A stretch of DNA of 26,730 nucleotides from Ophiothrix spiculata (taxonomy: Eukaryota > Echinodermata > Ophiuroidea > Amphilepidida > Ophiotrichidae): assembly GCA_000969725.1 (NCBI GenBank), contig JXSR01S066412.1; one strand, given 5' to 3'. Of this stretch, positions 10,081-19,917 are shown in pieces. The translations under genes were made by a program, and so were the position numbers. The first letter of the stretch is position 1. Each line of letters opens with the position of its first letter. The notes beneath the pieces were generated by a model, which was not told where the DNA came from, made no database searches, and worked only from the letters and a program-made list of their open reading frames with translations.

Positions 10081-10272
10081 NNNNNNNNNNNNNNNNNNNN
10101 NNNNNNNNNNNNNNNNNNNNNNNNNNNNNNNNNNNNNNNNNNNNNNNNNNNNNNNNNNNNNNNNNNNNNNNNNNNNNNNNNNNNNNNNNNNNNNNNNNNN
10201 NNNNNNNNNNNNNNNNNNNNNNNNNNNNNNNNNNNNNNNNNNNNNNNNNNNNNNNNNNNNNNNNNNNNNNNN
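10081..10272. other. Assembly gap (192 N)
   Basis: A run of 192 undetermined bases lies exactly between unit A and the first base of unit B that can be aligned to unit A. Its length may be nominal. Open frames crossing it have no meaning. Confidence 0.99.
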
Positions 10273-10392
10273 TAATATTTTACAGAACCAAAATGTGTTA
10301 AAGATCCTCTTGCTATATGACGTTATGTCATTATAGATTATGAAAAACAACTGAAACAGATTAATGTGCAAGTTTTATATCACATATATATC

Positions 10393-10680
10393 TTACTGAA
10401 AATGAATCTTAACACTAACACCTTCCGGCAATCTCCTATCAAAAGAATTGGATACTATGAGACAAATGTCACGTTTTCGTAAGTCATTAGTATGTTAATC
10501 TCATGGAGAGAAGCTTCACCCTCTTTATATTTCATGGAAATGTCGATATTACATTCAGAGTGGTAAAACTTCTCTTTTCATTTCCTTGGCATTTGACAAA
10601 ATGAGTGCAATACGTGATATATTATGGATGTATCTTGTTACAGTTAATAACGCAATCCACCAATGCCACTAATCTGTTGC
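10393..10680 (-). repeat. ~300-bp module, copy M5 (inverted)
   Basis: Counterpart of M1, about 95% identical by eye and in the same minus orientation at the left end of its unit. Confidence 0.82.
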
Positions 10681-11657
10681 GTGTTATTTGATGCTTCCAG
10701 GGAATAACATTTAGTCTAATCGAGTACAATTATTTATTATTTATTGTTTTTAATGTACTTTTACTTTGTATTATTTAAACTCTTCTCATCACAAGAAGCA
10801 AGTGGTTTTTGTGATATTTGCCAATTGAGACGATTCATCATAAGTCTAAAAGCCTGCTTTAATGTCAAACATTTCCCTGGGTAACAAAAATAAGTATAGA
10901 GTCACATGTAATATGAACCTTACGGAAAGGTGATAATGAACATTGTTTGAAATACTTCGATTTAAATCAAAATAGGTTGCAAGATCAGCGTTGATTCATC
11001 ATTTTGCTAAATTAATAGGTCTACAAAATCTGCCACGGGCAAGTCAACGTAAGTGAATTGAAAAGATGACATTGGATTACGTAAATGTGTAGTAATGTAT
11101 ATACAATATGCAAGTTAAACCATTAGTAATTTTTTACAGTGGAGTAGATAAACCCAGCTAATTGCAATTCGCAACAATCCTATTGTGTTTTAAAGCCAAT
11201 TTTAAGCTAAAGCTGAGAATCCATTGATGTTAAGGTTAAGACCCATTTTATGCTTCCTTTTCGAAATTTAATTTTGTAAATCTTTTTTAAACTAAAACCG
11301 TTTAATGAGACAATTTAGTATAGATTGGAACTAAGCCAGTGAGTGTTTGCCTCTGAATTTCTTCATCAGCATACTCTCAAGGGATTTTCTCGATCTCTCG
11401 ATCATATTATAAAGATAACAGATAAACATAGGAAATACTTTCCATTCTTTTCTCCCTCTCTGAGGTTAGAAGTACGCTATTCGCACGTTTCGTGATGTGT
11501 GACAGAGTCTTTAATCACAGAGTGAAGTTTTTAATTTAGATGTACAATACAGGGTCCGTGTGACCGAGTGTCCTAGCTACTATTCAATAGTGTAGAACGT
11601 TCTTGTACAGGTGCTATTATTAATAATTGATTGTGAATTAATCCATGTAGTATAGTA

Positions 11658-11842
11658 AGGCCCGGTGCAGACCCCTCTATCGTATAGAATATTTTGCTTA
11701 GAATATTCTATACTGACGACAAAATGACGTAGGTTATCTAATGAAACTGTGTGGTTTATTCGATGACTTACGTCATTTTGTCGTCAGCATAGAATATTCT
11801 AAGCAAAATATTCTATACGATAGTGGAGTCTACATCGGGCCT
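11658..11842. mobile_element. TA-target foldback MITE, 185 bp
   Basis: The left half, starting aggcccggtgcagac, and the right half, ending gtctacatcgggcct, are reverse complements over about 83 bp at roughly 90%. TA borders both ends (11656-11657 and 11843-11844). Unit A at about 3850-3860 has one TA and no insert. The arms contain the palindrome AGAATATTCT. A second copy of the arm lies at 17974. A 75-residue open frame starting inside this hairpin is a by-product of it. Confidence 0.85.
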
Positions 11843-11847
11843 TATAC

Positions 11848-11970
11848 CCGAACTCCTGGTTATGGGGGCCGTACACATTACACCGGCACACACGAGACAT
11901 TTAAATGTGACGGATGTGTTAGGGAAATCATGTATTGTTTTGTTTATTTGTTTGTTTGTTTTTCATGATT
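11848..11970 (+). repeat. Well-conserved block with TTTG microsatellite (unit B)
   Basis: Counterpart of 3865-3985, ending in the same tttg-rich run. The match between units ends soon after, near 11985-12040. Confidence 0.6.
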
Positions 11971-11985
11971 TCTGAATAGTTTTTC

Positions 11986-12338
11986 AGAAACAAAATAAGG
12001 GTAAATCCAAGATACTTGAATCATAAGTAACAGAAATAAGGTAGGTTAATGACCCCTACTTTATATGTAATAATTAAGTATTGGGCTTCTGCATCCTACT
12101 TTGGAATACACACGACTGTGTAAAACTGAGTAAAATTTGTCCTACTTATTTCAAAATAGAATAATCAAGTATTCCTGACTAATGTTGCGTGAGAGTTGTT
12201 AGCCTATACTGTACTGTACAACCCGGACAAAAAGAACGGTGGACTTACATTCCTTCTACACCGGGCTCATGGTGTTTTGCAGATAAATCATCCCAAATGG
12301 CAAATTTAACAAAACCATGTTTCATGTGTTAAGAAGAG
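11986..12338. other. Unit-B-specific flank DNA
   Basis: No gene seen. Short blocks around aagtatt and its inverse recur (near 12018, 12078, 12165), and cctactt recurs with similar spacing. The string acccggacaaa at about 12220 also occurs in both ends of the element at 24092, so a fragment of that family is possible. Confidence 0.4.
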
Positions 12339-12342
12339 TTAA

Positions 12343-13261
12343 GGAGACTTATATGCAATCAAAATCTTAATTTTGAGCATTTTGGTGTTTTTGGGATTAG
12401 GTAATATGCATCTGCTCTGCATTTTCTTCTTTAAAATGCTTTTTGTTTTGTACAAAACGGACATTCCTATCACAAGTTACAATCGATCAAAGATTATCAG
12501 ATATCACGAAATTTCATGAAAAAGTAGATTTTCCTATAGAAATCTATAAGGAAAAGTTCCAATGTATTTTATTGTTTTTCAACCTGCTATATTAAAAGAA
12601 AACTAAAATAAATTGATATATACTATTTTTTGGTAATATTCTTGAAATATATTGTTAAATGGTATCATAAAAATAAGTCAAGTTCATTTTGAATCACATT
12701 CGATAATAAATTGAAGTTTCAAATGTGTTTAATTTCCAAAAATCAGTGGTTATAGACTTTAAACATATTTTTCTCAAAACTACATATTTTACCAGTTATT
12801 CCAGGATTTCTTGAAAATGTAAGTCTAAATACTTCAAATTTGGTAAGGAGGTGTATATTATGTAGCTACATCTACGTATAGAGCCCTTTTTGCTTCAAAT
12901 TGTTAAAACGGCAAAATTAGCATGCATAATTATTCGTTTTTTCCCGCCAAAATGATATTTGGAGAGTTGTAATCACTATTATATCACAGAAAATAAAAAA
13001 AAGGGCTCTCTACGTAAACAGATACTGGTTTTAACTATACATTGGAGCTGGAAAACATCAAAATGTCATTCGGTATTATCGAATTTTTAGAACAAAAATG
13101 AATAAAATCCAATATGGCCGCCGTTTCCATGGCAACGGTGAATGTGATGTCACAAAAATGTACAAATTTGGAAGTAAAATATTAAGGGTAATATTTTAGA
13201 AACATTATCAACTTTATAAGGTTTAAAATGAAGAAAATAGTTTGATTGCATATGAGTCTCC
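12343..13261. mobile_element. TTAA-target non-autonomous element, 919 bp
   Basis: The ends ggagacttatatgcaatcaa and the inverse of ttgattgcatatgagtctcc are terminal inverted repeats of about 22 bp. TTAA borders both ends (12339-12342 and 13262-13265). TTAA duplication is typical of the piggyBac and Kolobok superfamilies; the purine-rich end fits Kolobok better, but the family is inferred. An internal inverted pair, ctacgtatagagcccttttt and its partner near 13000-13018, lies in the right half. No transposase frame is present. Unit A lacks it. Confidence 0.8.
13123..13136. promoter_or_regulatory. RFX X-box-like palindrome inside the TTAA element
   Basis: GTTTCCATGGCAAC reads GTTGCCATGGAAAC on the minus strand, a close match to the known RFX X-box. 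A CRE-like TGATGTCA follows at 13145-13152, and a YY1-like GGCCGCC/ATATTGG string lies just before it. This is a sequence match only; no target gene is visible. Confidence 0.4.
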
Positions 13262-13329
13262 TTAAATAAATCAATAATACTACAAGATAAATAATTGCAT
13301 CGGATTATGATAAATGTCATTTCCTGATA

Positions 13330-13646
13330 GCACCAGATGAAACATAGGAAATACAGGCATTCGTGGATTGTATTATTCAAAGCAACAAGATACCGCTATA
13401 ATATATCACGTAGTGCACTTATTTGTATACTAATCGAATGAAGGGGAGGAGAAGGTTTTACCACTATAGAATGTTGTATCGACTTTTCCATGAAATGTAA
13501 AGAGGTGAAAGCATTACAGTCATTACTACACGAGATAAAGGTAATAATAATAATCTACGATAAACGTGACATTTATCTCATAGTATCCAATTCTGTTGAT
13601 AGGAGATTGCCAGAAGGTGGTGGTGGTTAAGATTCATTTTCAGTAA
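13330..13646 (+). repeat. ~300-bp module, copy M6
   Basis: Counterpart of M2, about 96% identical by eye, with conserved upstream and downstream DNA from about 13297 to 13948. Confidence 0.82.
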
Positions 13647-13948
13647 ACTAAGTAATATTAAGTTTCTTTTCATTTAGAACTTATACATCATCCTATTTAT
13701 GTCTATACTATTTCATCGCCGTTTATAAAGTCAAAGATATTCCGTCATTAGCAACAACTGGCTCCAATATACTCAAATATCCAATTAAGCATCATTTTTC
13801 AGTATTATTTCAAAACTCTTGCTGTCGTTCGATCGAACCTGGTTATTACAATGATTATGGGATTTGATGATTTGGCTATTTGGACTGTTTTCGTTTTCAA
13901 CAGAGGGCTTGCACGACTTTATCGAATACACCAAACGACGTATATATT

Positions 13949-14380
13949 TGAACTAAAGAGCTCCCCCGTAAAGACTGGTACACATCACCGTATAGAGCAA
14001 AACGAACTCCCACTTTGTACATCGATGTTCGTCATGTGTTCGTTAGAAGTACCGTACGTTTAAAACGTTATCCATACGGTTTGTCGTTATGTATTCGTCC
14101 AACTTGTTATCCGTACGGTGGTGTCCGTTTGTCATACGTTCAGTATGTGAACGTTTTTCGTACGTTTAGGCTTTATACGGTAATTCGTAATTTAAATGCA
14201 CTTTCACGGAGAGGCAATCTAAAGTGGTTGGTTTTGATAACAATTTTATTGAATGCATTTGAATAATCCGCCATATTCACCGGTGTGATAATGTTACACG
14301 TAAGGGCCTCTGAGGAGCAAATTCTAAAGTGATAATAATGCAACACTTACAAATTTGGCCCGTTTGCTATTATGCAAGAT
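13949..14380. other. DNA replacing G1 in unit B, rich in CGTACG-like words
   Basis: This lies between the conserved flanks gtatatat (left) and atttgg..cgtttgct (right), where unit A carries G1. About 14020-14190 is packed with cgta, acgtt, ccgtacgg and cgttcgtc words on both strands, unlike its AT-rich surroundings. The 83-residue open frame here follows from that composition. It may be a different element or a strongly diverged relative of G1 (shared ccgtaaag and cactta near the ends). Confidence 0.45.
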
Positions 14381-14386
14381 TTGAGT

Positions 14387-14760
14387 CTTTTAGTTTTAAA
14401 GTTTTTGACGTTATATAGAAGAATGAAACAAAATGGAGCACAAAATCCCTCCAAAGTTATCTGAAAATTTCATAAGAACAAGATCGAGAAAATCCGGCTT
14501 AATTATTTTAATACACCTAACGAGAAGCATGTGAAGTGACGAGAAACACTTGGATAGCATGGGGTCTCGTTAGAGTGAACTTAAGCATAGCCATAAATTT
14601 AGCGAGATCATAAATAAACGTCGATCACGAAACTTATCTTGATCAAAATCATAGAACTCAAAATAATGTTTATTATCACCTTTCTGATAGTTTAGTATTA
14701 TACTCGTATGCAACTCTATGATTTGGAGAACGACTATTGACATATAAAACACAATATTAG
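14387..14760. other. Partly shared spacer of unit B
   Basis: The first ~80 bp match unit A at 6495-6600 (gagtcttttag, aaacaaaatggagca, gttatctgaaaat). The rest is unmatched. A short inverted pair, ctaacgaga and tctcgttag, spans about 14517-14574. No gene seen. Confidence 0.45.
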
Positions 14761-14852
14761 GCTCATATTAGTTGCAGATATACTTATCCCAATTTGCAAC
14801 TATCAAAGAAACATTTATTTCTTGTGCTGAAATGTCTTTGAATAATACTATA

Positions 14853-15286
14853 TGTGGGCTGCTCTGGCAAAATGAAAGGAAAGTCGCAAATCTACTTTTT
14901 GAATAAATGGCATCTAAAGTAAAAATAGGGGGATAAAGTAAAATTTCATTTTTTGACACAAAACGCCTTCATGCATCAGTGTTTACCTATAACGAAAGTT
15001 TTGAAGGTCAACTTTGCCTGGAAGTGCGATTATTCATGGGTAATTGATTGCATTCTGCTTTTATACACTGTAGTAATCAGTATCTTTGAAATTGATTTGC
15101 AGCTAACTTTTGTTGCAATATATTCAGTGGACTGCTTTGGATTCTGATCTCTAAATGATGAATGGAGAAAGAAAGTGTGACATATTATATATCATCTGAA
15201 AGATGAGATTATAGAGAATTAAAATATGTCATAAACTCAATTTTGAAACTTACGACTTTCCTCTCATTTTGCCAGTATACCACACA
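14853..15286. mobile_element. TA-target MITE, 434 bp
   Basis: The left end is tgtgggctgctctggcaaaa and the right end, inverted, is tgtgtggtatactggcaaaa. Both continue as tgaraggaaagtcg, giving inverted repeats of about 37 bp. TA flanks both ends (14851-14852 and 15287-15288). Unit A near 6898 has the same flanks without the insert. Tc1/mariner type by target only. Two open frames inside are short and without motifs. Confidence 0.83.
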
Positions 15287-15346
15287 TATCAGAAAAGTAA
15301 TAATAATAATTATTATTGATTGTTCTAAATGCTCTTTCCTGACAAC

Positions 15347-15646
15347 AGCAGATGATACGCAACAGATATCAGCATTCGTGGATTGCATTATTCATAATAA
15401 CAAGACACTCTCATAATATATCACGTAATCCACTCACTTTGTCTAATGGCAGTCAAATGAAAGGAGACGATTTACCACTATGAATGTTATATCGACATTC
15501 CAATGTAATGTAACGAGTAGAAAACATTACGCCATGAGATTAAGCTTCCAATGATCTACGAAAAACGTGACATTTGTCTCATAGTATCAAATCAACTGAC
15601 AGGAGACTGCCAGAAGGTGGTGGTGTTAAGATTTATCTTTGAGTAA
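15347..15646 (+). repeat. ~300-bp module, copy M7
   Basis: Counterpart of M3 without the MITE, so it shows the ancestral uninterrupted module. The following DNA to about 16165 matches 7512-8034. The frame starting MKILLFGLF at 15861 stops early in unit A, so it is not a conserved gene. Confidence 0.82.
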
Positions 15647-16295
15647 TATAAGTAGTATTCAGTTATATGTGATTTAAAACTTGAACAATAGAGTATTTCA
15701 GTCTTTTTTCTTAGTTTAAACATAATTTTTGCTTCTGGAAGTATTATAAGTTCCCATTGGTTCAATATGTTGCGAAGTCAAATATTTTAAGCAGTGTTTT
15801 TAATTGTAATTTCAAAAATTGTTACTGTCATTTGATAAAATCTTATCTAATTATGATATAATGAAAATTCTGCTATTTGGACTGTTTTCTTTAGACGTAA
15901 ATTTTATCAGTAAGAACAATGTAGTACATAGACATATGGGCCCGTTTGGTTTTGCAGGAATTTCGCGTGAAGAAGTTCAGGTTTTTTTTGTGGAGAGTTT
16001 TTTGACGTGATGCTTTCAAAGAAGGAACTTCAAGACTAGGCAAATGTACATGTAATACGGTATACTTCCTAATTAATTGGACAAAGATCATAAAAACAAT
16101 ATCTAGGGAATCCCATGAGAATCAGTGTAGGATGTCAGAATATTAAATCAGAAAGATATACTCTTATACACTGTCAGTTTCAAAAAGTCCTATTTTAATA
16201 CATTTTAACTTGTGATGATTTGTTCTAAAACTAATGTTGATTTTAATCGAAGTATTTCAAACGATGTTCGTCGTCATCACCTTTCCGTTTGTATT

Positions 16296-16642
16296 ATATG
16301 TGACCGTCCAGCCTCAGCCAGCTGTAAAGTCGGCTACTGGTTATTCTCATTTTTTTTATATATCATTAAAGTCCGAGTTATAAGGTTTATAATACCTCGA
16401 TTAACTTTTTCCGATATCAACAAGTCAAGTTATGGTCCATCAAAATTTGTTATCGAGTTAATGATGAAACTGAGATAAACGCATTAAAAACTACTAAGTT
16501 ATATACTTTTCTGTAGATGGTTCTTCTTAGATGTGAAATTTTTTTATTTATAAGTTCAATTTTTCGAAATAAAACTTTACATGTGTTTGGAAGAATGCAT
16601 ACATTTGTGAATCTGCAAAATCAATTTCGCCTAAACACAATC
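16296..16642. mobile_element. GTGACCGTCCA-family element, copy G3 (right end lost)
   Basis: It starts atatgtgaccgtccagcc like G2 and matches it at roughly 90% by eye to about 16640. There it joins DNA equivalent to 9720 of unit A, so the right end was lost with the deletion that removed M4. Confidence 0.6.
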
Positions 16643-16889
16643 TAAATACAATTATAGCGTCATGAAAAAACATATGTTTGGCTCTTGCATGTCCCAAATT
16701 GTATTTTAAGTTTTATTTATCAACATACCGTATTTGATAAAAATCTCGTTTGATTAAACCTTGTTGTTACTCTAAATACGCGATATGACGATAGGCTATG
16801 ATGATCATTATAAAAGTTTGTTCCATTTAAGCATTTTTTTTATTATATTGATGCTAGTTTAAATGTAAGATTAATCCACGTAGTATTAA

Positions 16890-17134
16890 AGCAATACTAC
16901 ATGTATAAGATTTTGATCAGAAATGGGTTTGAGTAAAAACAGCCTATAAAAATGAAGAATTGTGACTATCTAAAAGCGTTTTTAAGTGTATTTTGTCAAA
17001 AACTTGTTTTGCCACAGAAAAATTGTTAAAAAGGACGTGCTTTTTTATATTAATATACGTGGAATTAAATTCGGGATCATGAATTTAATTCAACAAATGG
17101 CCTAATCAGGAAAAGTAAACTTTATAGTATTGCT
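16890..17134. mobile_element. TTAA-target MITE, 245 bp
   Basis: The left end agcaatactac and the right end gtattgct (inverse agcaatac, continuing taTaaagttta) form short inverted repeats. TTAA lies on both sides (16886-16889 and 17135-17138). The ends AGCAATA resemble Kolobok-type termini more than the CCY start of piggyBac, but this is inference. Confidence 0.75.
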
Positions 17135-17138
17135 TTAA

Positions 17139-17797
17139 GATACAATCATACAACCACAGCCGTTAGGAAATCAAGGTCATGCTTAGCTCACGGGATTCAA
17201 TTTTTTCACGTTTTTGGATCAAATTTCTTTGATAAAATTAAGGGTATGAGAAAAACTAAAGAGCTCAAAGAAATATTAAATGACCCTTTAGACAAACCTC
17301 ATTAAGTGCTCACCTTTATGGCCAAGTTACCTTTTAAAGCCAATATATTTTTTCTCAAAATTAGGGTTCCACTTAATTGACGTTATACGTACTTACCTCA
17401 AATTGGTATTTTTCTCCCCAATTTAAGTTTGAAAACACATAAGACAAATTTATCTGTAATTGGAAAAAATAAAAATATCATATAAGATTATTGTTGATGT
17501 ATTTCGTATCAGTCACTAAAAACGTGAAATATGATAAAAGATAATATATAATAATAGTATTAAGAAACCACTTTAACAGCGAATTGTGATGTATTTGTAG
17601 TCTTTTATTTTCTTAAAGTGAATAGCATTGGTTTTACTGATATTTAAAGATAATTGTCATGATAGTCAATGACATACGCTAATCCAGTGTTTAGGGGTAA
17701 ATCAGAGCCAGAACAGACGATGTTTGTGCTAGGAATAAAATAGTAAATTAAAACAAACAAAACGTGTCAGCACTGATTATTTACGCCTTGAACATAT
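17139..17797. other. Unannotated AT-rich DNA
   Basis: No gene or complete element found. A short inverted pair, ttcacgtttttgg near 17200 and ctaaaaacgtgaa near 17516, is the only symmetry noted. Confidence 0.5.
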
Positions 17798-17973
17798 TGA
17801 AATAGCAACTTTCAAATACCTCAATAGGGAATTCTTGCTCTTATATAGATATTTAACCGAGTTTTTAGGCACCAGTGAGCGTAAAGATAACTTTGCAATT
17901 GCATCGGCACGTAAGAATGTGTATTCATTTCAACTACGTATTTGAAGTGGCTACTAGTCGCCGTGTACGTGTT
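17798..17973 (-). repeat. Inverted fragment of the C/D repeat
   Basis: On the minus strand this matches 21786-21945 and 26062-26222. Shared blocks include the gaatgtgtattcatttcaac string, atttgaagtggctact and taaccgagttt. It stops where the foldback fragment at 17974 begins. A further match to the same repeat (gttaatgggt..taggatca) lies near 18718-18745 in the same inverted orientation, so a decayed third copy probably spans this area. Confidence 0.72.
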
Positions 17974-18100
17974 AGGGCCGGTTCAGACTCCTCTATCGTA
18001 TAGAATATTTTGCTTAGAATATTCTATAGTGACTCCTCTATCGTATAGAATATTTTGCTTAGAATATTCTATAGTGACGTCATCGAATATTCTACATCAT
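17974..18100 (+). mobile_element. Arm of the 11658 foldback family
   Basis: It starts agggccggttcagactcc and carries the same tatcgtatagaatattttgc and ttagaatattctat sequence as the arms at 11658-11842. Then comes gacgtcatcgaata, a shortened version of the arm interior. No opposing arm was found, so this is a one-sided fragment that has duplicated internally. Confidence 0.78.
17986..18075 (+). repeat. Perfect 45-bp tandem duplication
   Basis: 17986-18030 and 18031-18075 are identical over 45 bp (gactcctctatcg...atagt). Exact identity in a region where other repeats have diverged suggests a recent event. Confidence 0.93.
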
Positions 18101-19917
18101 ATAAAACTATGAACCAGTAGCGGATACTTTATACGAAGGAATTGTACGTTGTCTGCATTATCCAGTTGCCACATTTACCAAACTCAGTCAATTTAGTCTC
18201 GGACTCAAGAAAATATGTAATGCTCTTCCATTATTTTGTTGGAACCTGAGACAAATATAACTACTTGTCTCAGGTTGGAACCATAAGCGGAAAGAACTAA
18301 AGAAAATGCAGTGTAGAGGGAAAATATCTTTTACCTAGGAGATGGGTTATTATAATATCAACACTTTGGTAAACAATATTGGCGCACTTATCTATCACTG
18401 ACAGATTGTCATGTTAATACTGCAGGAATTCCACCACCCCTTCCGATATTCCACTCAACCTATTACAAAACCTGTGCATTGCGCTATATGCACACATAAG
18501 AAAATCATATCCACTTTTAACTATTTTAACATGTCAAAATAAAATTCTGTTATTTATAATGTGTGATGTTTGAAGTTTAAAAGTGTCGGTCTGTTCAATA
18601 TTATTTCCAGAAAACAACAACGATACTACGTATTATCGTATGGAATATACACTATCAAGTTAACTTACTTGTACAGTTTCAGTGATATTCTAAAGGATTT
18701 TGTAAGCACCCCAAAGAGTTAATGGGTGATAAGTAGGATCATAAAATAAGATACTGTATATGTATTTAAAAATGCTAGTATTAGCACATGACTCCAATAA
18801 GAACTGCGTCATGTCATACTTATTCAGATATTCAAAATGTTTCTCGTTGTCCCGATTGGTCTCTTTGTTCAAGTGCACTATCTCAACCTTAACATTAGAG
18901 CAAGAACAACACATCGATAAACGATTTACCTGTCGTTATGTTCATAGAGATGAATACAAATATTTTTTCTCTCCAAAAATAAGGAATTGCTTTCCATTTA
19001 GAAAGAATGAAATTTTGCTCATATATAGATGCTAAAAACATAGGCTTATGTTAATAAAATTTAAATAATGCGGTGAATAATGTCACATTTCATTCAACCT
19101 CTTTTACGTTTAAATGTAACAAGTATCAGTAATGATGGTACAAGAAATGGCTTTTAAGTTACGATATTTACTAGTAAATTTTAAATATATTAAGTGTATT
19201 GAATAAACACAGGTTTGATTTTATTCATTGTATTCATTGTGCGCAATTTATACACAATTTGGTAATCCCAAACACTCATGTCTACGGATAGAGAGAAAAA
19301 TAACTAACAGTTCTTTAAGCTACGGAAAAAACTTGTTTAGAAACAAAACTTTGAAAAATAAATTGAAAGAAAGTGACTAAAATTTCAATAGCCTGTTTTA
19401 AATTTAAATTGTATACAAATAGCTTTACATCAATATTTAATCTGACGTTAAAGGTGTTAAATTAAATTATCCAATTGTCTTATACGAGTGACTCCGAATT
19501 GTTTGATAAAAAATCATTCATAAATTTAGATTCTAAAGCACAACCTTTTTTCCCCTCTCTACTTTCATATGAGGAACAAGGAATTCGAACAAGATTAATT
19601 TTGAAACAACCTGAGATTCGAAAATTTTATGAACAGTTTTAGGTAACTGAAAACAACTCATATTTGTGAAGGTTGGTGTTTTTGTCACTATCAATGGAAC
19701 ATTTGCATTTAATAACTTGAAATAAAAATACATTAATCATGAACAGAGTATTGGTAAATCGATCTTTTCCATAAAGTCTTAAAAGTGACCCAACTCAACT
19801 TAATGATAACATAGAAGTTTTTATTCTGGCCTTGGTTGAAAGCAAAATTCTGCAAGAAATACAGACGACTTGATATTGGTAGTTGAAGGTGTGCCAAAGA
19901 CGTAAATACGATAAATA
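18101..19917. other. Long stretch without a recognised gene
   Basis: It contains a perfect 12-bp-stem hairpin at 18243-18276 and weak inverted matches to unit C near 18718-18745 and 19120-19190. Open frames of 60-90 codons lack recognisable domains. Confidence 0.5.
18243..18276. other. Perfect hairpin, 12-bp stem
   Basis: aacctgagacaa and ttgtctcaggtt enclose a 10-nt loop. There is no T-run typical of a terminator and no known motif. It could be the remnant of a small foldback element. Confidence 0.6.

Larger units (their letters stand above)
10273..16795 (+). repeat. Complex repeat unit B
   Basis: Direct copy of unit A that starts at the gap edge. It carries an inverted module (M5) and two forward ones (M6, M7). 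Compared with A it lacks the 7165, 8035 and 4005-5430 insertions and about 0.75 kb around M4. It has gained the 11658, 12343 and 14853 elements and different DNA at 13949-14380. Short frames inside it are not shared intact with A. Confidence 0.9.

Noticed and set aside
9974-10371. Open frames of 81-120 codons across the N-run
   Set aside because: Most of their length is undetermined bases; the flanks show no coding signal.
14015-14266. 83-codon Arg/Tyr/Val-rich frame
   Set aside because: Explained by the repeated CGTA/ACGTT word composition; no motif.
15819-16010. Signal-peptide-like frame MKILLFGLF..
   Set aside because: It starts upstream of the ATG that resembles a signal peptide and is stopped after a few residues in unit A.
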